From Hymenopellis radicata (lineage: Eukaryota > Basidiomycota > Agaricomycetes > Agaricales > Physalacriaceae), in the NCBI GenBank assembly GCA_015501595.1, contig JADNRX010001029.1, positions 1 through 15,906 on the forward strand: 15,906 nt of DNA. The letters run 5' to 3'. The notes below the pieces were generated by a model. The model ran no database searches. It saw only the letters and a program-made list of their open reading frames with translations, and was not told the origin of the DNA. Made by a program: the position numbers and the translations under genes. Shown here in pieces: positions 8,506 to 15,906 of this stretch (the stretch's first letter is position 1; every line of letters begins with the position of its first letter).

Positions 8506-10891
8506 ATTTAGGCTTACGTTGAGAAGCAGCCCCAATCAATATCCATTTTACACGCTCAGCCACCCTCTCTTCTCAGCCACCCTCTCTTCTAGAATCATGA
8601 ACTCACGTAGTCTCAGTACGTGAAGTACAAGAGCACATGCCATCGAAATGGTTCGAACAAAGATGTATTATAAGACGCGTGTCCAAAATCTACATATTCA
8701 CCTCATTCCCAGGAAGATATGTTGTATCAGAAACAACTGCGGGCTGGTTATTCAACACTATTCAACGACTATCAAGGGCCCACTTGCATTACTTACACCA
8801 TGTCAACATTCTGACGAGGATGGCGAACACCGAAAACATGCCGTGTGCAACAGGGACAAAACCTAGACACCGACAGCACCAACAGCACCGTGCTGAGCCT
8901 AATGATGAATGCGAATGAAGCCTGGGATAGGGTACCGAATCTGACGTCTGTCAATGAGGTACCCGCGAAACACGAGATGGACATAAAGCCATTGAAATTC
9001 CGTTGATGAGTCTGTGAAGCCCATGGGGTGAGCAAACGCCATCGGAAGCGAACCATCCGAAGCGAATTAGTGAAACGACAGCTGGGAAGAACAGACATTG
9101 GACTTTACTGCAGGTGGATCAAGTCCAGTCAACATCAACACCCAAAACATACAGTGTGCCGGCGAAAGTACTTGAGAAACCCGAGGCACCTGGCATGTGG
9201 TCGGGATCTTCTTTGAGACGCACGCTTCCACCCAGTCCTTCGTCTTCCGTTAACCAGCTGGACCTCCCGCGAACGTCTGATACCTGTATACAAGCGCGCG
9301 ATGACGACGATGGTCAGTCAACTTCCCTGATGAGAATGTCCTATCTGTAGTCAGACACGTTGAACGACACATGCTCGGAACACACCTTCTCTAATAGCAA
9401 CGTCCTCCCACCCAGTCCGTCATATTGGTCAGGCGGGAGAGAAGTCCCGTCAAAACCGCCGGTCAAGCTGAATGCGAATAGGACATGAACATGGCTGAAA
9501 GGTTATAGGCTTCCTGTCCGCGGAGAATCGATAGACTGCATTTGGTCAACATCCGTCGAATGACAAACTGGGAAAAGTCGAAGGGGCAAGGATACGGAGG
9601 TCATTGGTCGGAACATGATCCAGAATATGGACTGCTTTCGCCAACACCGAACATTGCCCGAACTGCTGACAAAAAGGGAGAGTTACGAATGCCATCCACA
9701 ACATAGTACCGATGATAGCTCTGGAAGACAATAAGGAATCAAAAATGTCTGGGCATTGTGGGACGAATGGTAATACGTCACCTGCATGATAAGAGTACTG
9801 CATGGTCTAGGGCTACCTCCGTCGCTTAAGAATAGTGTTAGCCGGCTCTTCAACGACGACGTATAGCGTAGAACGCGGCCAGCACAACGTTAAGTTGGCT
9901 CAAGTTAAGGCTAAATCCCGAAAAGTGCGGCATAGCCGATATTCGAGCGATTCTAAGGGTGTGTGGCTACAGTCATAGTGGCGGTGGACACGCAAAACTC
10001 ACCTACTGATTGGCATGAGATACAGAACATGACGAACGGTGGAGCGACACATGCGAAATGTCTTCCGTAAACGCACGTCAGAATATCCACTTTCACTGGT
10101 CTCTGGATATTTAGTGTCGTCCTCGGAGACCATTACGAGCCTGGGATCCTGAAACGGACATTTTAGTAGAGGCGAGAAAAGTCCCACACCTCGACGAGTT
10201 CGTCCATATAAAATCAAGCAAGTTCGTAATTGCGGGGTATGATAGGAGGTTTGTCGACGCGTCGCTTATCAGACTTTGCATTAGTGGCGGCGGGCGGGAT
10301 TAGGCTTGACGTATCGATAGTACTACAGCGTGCATCCTACGCGAGTTTGGGGAAGAGGCATAAGTATCGTTGATTCGCCAAGCCGAAAAGACTCTAACAG
10401 ATACGTTATCCGGCGCGGGTGCCTTCAAGGCTTCAATGAGGCTCGAGCAGATTGAGAACTAGAAGTCTCAGCGAGGTGCATTCACAGACAGGAATAATGT
10501 GCGCGGAAGTGCAGCATTGAATGCCACGGATGAGGAGAAAGAAGCACACTAACTGGAAAGTTGGTCGAGAAAAACTCCAAGGACCACGGGCGGAGGCAAG
10601 ACGAAAAGGGTCCAGTCCTCGCTTGCCGTCGGCCTTTCTTGGTTGATGGAGATCATGTGATGCGGATTTGACTGTTTTGGGCAACTTTGTCTCCGTCCAC
10701 CAGGTGCCAAGGGCCAACATATCTTGACATCTCTGTTGCAGATCAGGCGAGATGTTAAGTACATGGAGTCCGCGGACTACAGCTCTTGTACGGAAGGGCG
10801 TTGGTTTACGGCTTTGCCGAGGCTTATATTTCCTAATGACATTTCACATTGCTCGAGCAATTGTATGAGCTTTCGATGCGTGCTCCCAAGA
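8506..10891 (+). other. Unassigned 2.4-kb region with scattered coding-like segments
   Basis: No gene could be recognised. Several plus-strand stretches nevertheless read like protein. 8815-9003 contains NANEAWDRVPNLTSVNEVPA. 9114-9350 is Ser/Pro-rich (RTLPPSPSSSVNQLD). About 9361-9496 contains VLPPSPSYWSGGREVPSKPP. About 9557-9707 contains GHWSEHDPEYGLLSPTPN. 10115-10300 contains WDPETDILVEARKVPHLDEF. 10364-10459 contains RQAEKTLTDTLSGAGAFKAS. They lie in different frames with no clean intron set joining them. They may be pieces of one gene with frame errors, a decayed gene, or chance. The Ser/Pro-rich character suggests a disordered protein; no catalytic motif or transposase signature was seen on either strand. 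Confidence 0.3.
8555..8588. repeat. Perfect 17-bp tandem duplication
   Basis: The unit ctcagccaccctctctt occurs twice back to back (8555-8571 and 8572-8588), 50 bp after the reductase stop. It probably lies in the 3' UTR and looks like a recent slippage or duplication event. No function is implied. Confidence 0.8.
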
Positions 10892-10898
10892 TATAAAA
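10892..10898 (+). promoter_or_regulatory. TATA box upstream of the nitrilase gene
   Basis: TATAAAA lies 51 bp before the nitrilase ATG at 10949, followed by a CT-rich leader with a short cctcat repeat at about 10921-10938. The spacing fits a fungal core promoter with a short 5' UTR. Confidence 0.6.
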
Positions 10899-10948
10899 GG
10901 TACCACCGGTGATACGTTCTCCTCATCCTCATCCTCCAATTCCTCGAA

Positions 10949-12131
10949 ATGCCTGCTCATCTTCCCAAAGTTCGCGTCGCCGGTCAGCCTCTGTCATTCG
11001 TACCACGTCTATACTTTGACTGACATACTTTCTAGCATGCAATGTCGCTCCAGTATTCCTTGATACCGCCAAGACCGTACAAAAGGTCATCTCCCTCATA
11101 ACAGAGGCCGCCGCTAACAAGGCCGAGTAAGTGTTCATTTACTTCGTTCCATATTGCTAATACAGACCGCCGCTCAACAGTCTCGTTGTATTCCCGAAAC
11201 CTTTATACCCGCTTTTCCGGTCTGGTCCGCCCTCTCGTCTCCCTTGAGAACCATGATCTGTTCTGCACGCTCGCGGAACAGGCAATCTTCATTGATGGAC
11301 CCGAAATCGCCCTTATCCGCGAAGCATGCCGGCGAAACAACATCTTCGCTTTCGTTGGCATTAACGAGCGATCACACGCTAGCATAGGCTGTATATGGAA
11401 CGCTTCTGTTCTCATCGGCGATGACGGTTCCATATTAAACCACCATCGAAAGCTCGTGCCTACATTCTACGAAAAGCTCACATGGTCCCCTGGGGATGGC
11501 GCAGGCCTGCACGTTTCGGATACAAAAACGCCTGGGCCGCATCGGTGGCTTAATATGTGGCGAGAACGGCAACTCCCTTGCCCGTTACGCTTGATGGCAC
11601 AAGGAGAACAGCTGCATGTCTCTCGTCAGTCTTTCATATCCTTTTATGGACTAGTAGCATTTACTAAAATCGGCGTTGACAGTATGGCCACCGCTTTTCC
11701 CTACACGAAAGCCTGATGATGCAGGCAACTTCGACTTGGTAGCCGCCACACGTATACGCGTGCCGCCCACTGCTTTGAGGGCAAGTGCTTCGGCATCAAT
11801 GTTCTAGCTTCATGGATCAGGAGATGCGGGACTTCCTAGTCGCTCGGGACCCACGATCTGCTGAGATACTGGACAGAGTCCAACTCGGCGCGTCGTTATT
11901 CATCGATCCCATGGGAACCAGATCGGCGATGAGGTCAGAGGGAAGGAGGGCATCGCATATTGCGATATGGACCTCTCAAAGTGCATCGAGCCCAAACAGT
12001 TCCACGACTTTGTTGGCGGGTACCAGCGGTTTGATATCTTCAAGGTGGAGATTAACCGTGATCGCCTAGAGCCTGTTACATGGACCTCGAGGAAGAGTGG
12101 CTGCTCCACACCTAGTTACCAAGAGTTATAG
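10949..12131 (+). CDS. Aliphatic nitrilase (carbon-nitrogen hydrolase), frame disrupted
   Basis: Nitrilases hydrolyse nitriles to carboxylic acids and ammonia through a Glu-Lys-Cys triad. All three are visible: Glu in PETFIPAFPVW (about 11200-11230), Lys in HHRKLVPTFYEKLTWSPGDG (about 11445-11500), and Cys in GGLICGENGNSLAR (about 11540-11580). The start MPAHLPKVRVA at 10949 is followed by an intron at 10983-11035, then ACNVAPVFLDTAKTV, and a second intron starting at 11127. The C-terminal half includes SFMDQEMRDFLVARDPRSAE and IDPMG, ending with TAG at 12129-12131. A corrected protein would be about 330-350 aa, normal for the family. Frame breaks lie near 11205, 11245, 11530, 11592, 11768, 11805 and 11914, several explained by one base lost from a run. 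An intron near 11612-11681 ends in gacag. Substrate is unknown; cyanide hydratase is a less likely alternative. Confidence 0.8.
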
Positions 12132-12645
12132 GTTTCTTTCGGACTCCATCGAGTGTGTAACGTTTATGTTCCGAATCGATTGTGATACCATCCTTTCAGT
12201 TGCCGCAGTATCGATGAAGCTGTCATTCGTCCTTCTTTTGAGCGGTGCTTGAAATTTTAGATTGGAAAGACGTGGCGACGTCCTGGCTTTCCGCAGCCGC
12301 AGGCGAAGCCTTTTCTTACGACAAGATTGAAGTGCCGATGTCTTCTCCACTCTGTCTCTGGCGTACAGCGGCGAGGAGCTCCGCTGTTCACAATACACTC
12401 AGTCCTATTCTGAGAGAGCTCTAGAAGAAGGCAAATCATGCTAGCCTTCACGGTCAGTATCTTAGTCTAGGTATTCCACCGACTTGGCCTAAAAAAAGAC
12501 AGCCACGCGATGCGCGCGTTACCACCTGACCTAATTTTAGCCCAATGATATAACAGCCTCGTGTCGTGGGGTTGTAACTTGCTCTTGACCATTAATCATC
12601 TATCTCGCAGAAACGACGCAACTTCATTTGACAACGGTTTGAAGG
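12132..12645. other. Intergenic region between nitrilase and aminotransferase
   Basis: 514 bp with no supportable gene on either strand. It must contain the nitrilase terminator and the aminotransferase promoter. A CAAT-like element (cccaatgatataac) is at about 12541-12554. No terminator or repeat was recognised. Confidence 0.4.
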
Positions 12646-15142
12646 ATGACTGACAGTCAAACTACGTCAAGGCCCGGCACTCCGCGACTTAAAGATCTGG
12701 TAGGTCCCGTCTGTTTCCCTAGTATTCCTCCCATCATGCATATCCATCTTCCCCATAATTCATCGTTTGCTCATGCTGTTCAACAGGTTAGGGATGTTAT
12801 CCGGCACTACAAACACGAGAAAGAATCGGAGCGCACCAGGTATGTCTTTGATCAGGCGATCGCGGAAATATCATGAACGCCACGCTTAGATCTTTCGTCA
12901 ATCCGCTGGACACAAACCCAAGGGCGTCCTCCCACAGACCATCAATCCTGTCTGAATTCGTCTCCTGCTGTATATGATTTGATTCTTAGTGTATCCACAG
13001 GATGAGGAAACTGTGCCCGGAATTGAGCACCCTGGCAGCACCGGTGTCATCTACTGTTCCGATCGCGCCATGGCGAATGGATTCAGTTACGCTGAATCCC
13101 ATGCTTGGGCTAACCTCGGTCAAGGCGCGCCTGAGTGGGTCCTATCCCTGATTCAGCCCCTCGCCCAACTCGATTCCTCTCCCTACGACTCGCTGGAATA
13201 CGCACCAACAACCGGCGTCAAAGGTATATCCCGCGTGGCCTTGATGGTGGCGTGATGTCCGCTCATTCAGTTCTGCACAGCCCTTCGGGAGCGGTTGCTA
13301 ATTTGTACAACGACACGTACAGGAAGGGGAAAGCCAGCCAGTATACGTACGAGAACGTGTGCATCGTACCCGGAGGACGTGCAGGACTTTCCCGCGTTGC
13401 AGCTGTGATTGGGGACGTTTACACAGTACGTGGGCGAGCGCGCTCATAACTGTTGGCCGTGGACTCACATGGGCATCAGTCTTACCAAATCCCGACTACA
13501 CCGCCTACGACCAAGTCCTCAGCGCGTTCAAACGGCTCGTGCCCGTTCCTACGGCGTCAGTGAACTTCATCTTTCCGCCCTTTGTTCCTTGATTGACGTG
13601 TTCTTTTCCAAGTTTGGAGCCCCGTGTAAGAAATAACAATGGTCTCACTGCCGCTTGTTGATGAACGCCACTTTAGGACAAGTACAAGTTGGATATCGAA
13701 CAGACAAAGGTATGACACGCCATTGTTATTGCCCACGCCTTGACGTGTATAGAAAGACATTCGTACTCAAGGCTTGGCCGTTATTTTGGCTTCTAACCCA
13801 AGGAACCCCACGGGACAAGTCATCAAGTAACCGTCTACTTTTATTTTTGTTCCGCGTGTCTAACACACAATTCGCAGGGGTAATGATCTCAAAGAATTGG
13901 TCTCTCTCGGGCGCGAAGGCACCACTGTGATTCTTGACGAGGTTCCGGTCTCCACAACTTGTCAACTTTGCAGATCACACTGACACTTCCTTCAGTTCTA
14001 CTCCTGGTATATCTACCCCGAACACGACCGGGATTACGGGCGGTCTATCTCATCTGCGGAATACATCCACGATGTCAACGATGTCGGTCTTCTAATCGGC
14101 TCTCTCGGGATATTGACTATTAAAACGTCGCTTTTTATTAGGACTCTGTGATTATTGTCGATGGACTTACAAAGGTATACGGCTTTGGGATTTGAAAAGT
14201 TGCCGATCGAACGATTCTGATTCATCTTTACATGTAGAACTGGCGGCTTCCTGGTTGGCGTGTCTGTTGGGTACTGGGCCCCAAGAACTTGGTTACCGCC
14301 CTCTCTCAGTCTGGTGAGTACCCCATACATACATTAGGTGGCGCCTGCGATTGCTAAACATCTACTGCAGGGTCATTCTTGGATGGAGGCGCTAATCATC
14401 CGTGAGCACTTGCCGCCGATGCTCGAATCCATCGGCTTATCGATTTATAGGATGCAGCTTAGCTGCCCTCCCGCTTTTGGATCCTGTTTTCGTCCGTTCA
14501 GAAAAGGTAATTTCCTTTCAATGGTTGTATATATTGTTTTTTTATTAAGCTCCTCCCCAGATCGCCCTTCAAAAGCACTTCAAGAAGAAGCGCGACCACG
14601 TCCTCGCCCGTCTGCACGAGCTGCACCTCGACGTCGACATCCGCCGACCAGCACGTTCTACATCTGGCTCAACCTCGAAAAGCTCCCAGAGCCCTTGAAC
14701 AACGGTCTTGTGGGTGTCACTTTGTAAACCATAGCTCCGTGAGTATTGACTTGGAGATTCATCGACAGACGTTCTTCGAGAGCTCCTCAAAGAGCAGACC
14801 ATCGTCATCCCGGGAATCTTCTTCGACATCAACCCTTCGCACCGCCGCAACCTCTTCCACTCGCCTTGCCATTCATTTGTGCGTCTCTCGTTTGGACCTC
14901 CCCTCGAGGACCTCGACAAAGGTCAGTGACCGTATTCGGTGGACTGCAGGCTCACACAGTCCTATAGGCCTGGATGCAATGGATCGCGTCCTTAAGAAAG
15001 CTAGAAAGCACGGCATGAGCGGATTCGGACATCAGTATGTGCATATCATTTGGAATTATTCTGCTCTAACCTTGGAATGTTCAGCTACAAGAAGAGTGTC
15101 GATAAGAATGAGATGCCGCCCGAGTCCCCCACTGTGGCTTGA
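12646..15142 (+). CDS. Class I/II PLP-dependent aminotransferase, frame disrupted
   Basis: Fold-type I aminotransferase with at least a dozen exons. It starts MTDSQTTSRPGTPRLKDL at 12646, with introns at 12700-12786 and 12840-12889. Recognisable in order are HPGSTGVIYCSDRAMANGFS, ANLGQGAPE, LEYAPTTGVK (13190-13230), ENVCIVPGGRAGLSRVAAVI (about 13350-13410), ASNPRNPTGQVIK (about 13790-13827), VILDE then FYSWYIYPEHDRDYGRS (13930-14045; Asp and Tyr contact the cofactor), DGLTK with the probable Schiff-base lysine at 14172-14174, NWRLPGWRVCWVLGPKN after the next intron, and FGPPLEDLDKG near the end; stop TGA at 15140-15142. At least seven frame breaks (about 12950, 13135, 13291, 13494, 13827, 14460, 14780) each fit loss of one base, mostly from a doublet or run. 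It resembles fungal aspartate- or aromatic-type aminotransferases; the amino donor is not determinable. Confidence 0.82.
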
Positions 15143-15245
15143 GAGAAACGCGCGCAAAGAAGAGCATATAGTTTTGTACAATATTTCGGGCACAAAGGAA
15201 ACATCGAATACACGCGCATGGGTATACTACATGTAGAAATTGACA
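15143..15245. other. Short convergent intergenic gap
   Basis: About 100 bp between the stop codons of the aminotransferase (+) and CWF19-like gene (-). It must hold both 3' ends, so the transcripts probably overlap or nearly abut. No polyadenylation motif was clearly identified. Confidence 0.5.
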
Positions 15246-15906
15246 TCAACTGCTAGGATCGAAGGGCGCAAATGCCTGTTTGAACGCTTGCGCGTCTGCA
15301 CGATCTTCCTCTTCAGATAACGTACACTCCTTCCAATCATGTCGATTTGGCGTGCCCAGAAGGGTGGTGATAACCTGTCTTTGCACCAAGTCAATTCCCA
15401 GAATTTAGACACCAAGACAAAAAGACCACTAACCTCCCAAACTGGATACTAAATGGAACATGGTCCTTCAATACATGCACCATCATCCCCCATCAGGAAG
15501 GTCAACCCTAAAGTAGCTTCCCCGCCCATTCGAGCACGAAGCTAGCGCGTCCTCCGCTCGTTCTTCAAAGTCGATGCCCAACAGCTCGCCCTCTTCGACA
15601 AACGTCGATTCGACCCGTGTCCTTGAGATTCAACGGAATCGGCACGGCCTGTACATGCGCATGTCCGCCCTTCTGCCGCAGACGCCTACTTCGAAAAAGA
15701 CTGCGGCCATGTTGTGTTTCGCGAACATTGCACGTAGTGAGTTTTATACCTATCGCAGAATAGTCAGTTCGATGGGATTTGCAAGCCAAAACTGGGACGA
15801 ACCGCTCGATCTCTTCGATATAGGCGGGGCGAGATCCGGCGCTATGGTGTTGAGGGTGGGGTAGTGCGCTATCGGTACGATGAGGACGTGCCCGCCACCG
15901 GGGACG
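15246..15906 (-). CDS. CWF19-like (CwfJ) splicing-related protein, C-terminal part, frame disrupted
   Basis: The gene enters from beyond the right edge; only the two C-terminal CwfJ domains are present. Reading leftwards: GGGHVLIVPIAHYPTLNTIA at the edge, EEIER, an intron at about 15802-15750, then FAKHNMAAVFFEVG, the HIT-like signature KGGHAHVQAVPIPLNLKD, GIDFEERAEDALASC, GRGSYFRVDLPDG, HVPFSIQFGR, an intron at 15433-15375, and the last exon 15374-15246 with DWKECTLSEEEDRADAQAF, ending APFDPSS. This is the layout of CWF19L1/Drn1, which associates with the spliceosome and with lariat-debranching enzyme. Frame breaks near 15434, 15490, 15601, 15684, 15728 and 15818 mostly match one base missing from a run, for example G5 where the frame needs G6 at 15487-15491. 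It converges on the aminotransferase with about 100 bp between stops. Confidence 0.8.

Noticed and set aside
9001..9070. Hammerhead-ribozyme-like string (gttgatgagtctgtgaag, later gtgaaacg)
   Set aside because: The expected CUGANGA core, closing helices and GAAA placement do not line up, so this is chance similarity.
12218..12255. Possible signal peptide start (MKLSFVLLLSGA)
   Set aside because: The frame stops straight after it and no following exon is evident.
15574..15864. Plus-strand open frame of 96 codons at the right edge
   Set aside because: The opposite strand encodes recognisable CwfJ domains; this frame is its antisense shadow.
1..15906. tRNA, rRNA or CRISPR-like arrays
   Set aside because: No cloverleaf with A/B boxes, rRNA core sequence or spaced direct repeats was seen on either strand by eye.

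Overview
The window looks like nuclear DNA of a basidiomycete fungus, most probably an Agaricomycete. Genes are split by many introns of about 45-60 nt with GT..AG ends, CT-rich leaders precede start codons, and the F-box proteins have the N-terminal CxxC plus coiled-coil layout common in mushroom genomes. There is no sign of bacterial or viral DNA.

Left part (1-5304). The 3' half of a zinc-type alcohol dehydrogenase gene (+) converges on an F-box gene (-). This unit is then repeated in reverse orientation: a second F-box gene (+) followed by an antisense remnant of the dehydrogenase 3' end. The whole forms an imperfect inverted duplication with arms of about 2.2-2.4 kb (688-3050 and 3122-5304) around a spacer of about 70 bp.

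Middle (5451-8505). Two intact genes are divergently arranged: a HIT zinc-finger protein of ZNHIT2 type (-), whose first intron appears to be GC-AG, and an eight-exon NAD(P)-dependent reductase of the extended SDR / dihydroflavonol-reductase-like group (+, 345 aa). Both read without any frameshift.

Right part (8506-15906). A 2.4-kb stretch without a recognisable gene but with several coding-like segments is followed by an aliphatic nitrilase gene (+), a class I/II PLP aminotransferase gene (+), and, on the minus strand running off the right edge, the C-terminal part of a CWF19-like (CwfJ) splicing-related protein.

Main caveat. The dehydrogenase, both F-box genes, nitrilase, aminotransferase and CWF19-like gene all need frame corrections. 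Most look like single-base losses within runs of identical bases, while catalytic motifs and splice sites are kept. This may be uncorrected consensus error rather than true gene death; the clean 5451-8505 block is the contrast. No overt novel system (CRISPR, defence island, phage) is visible; the most unusual structure is the mosaic inverted duplication.
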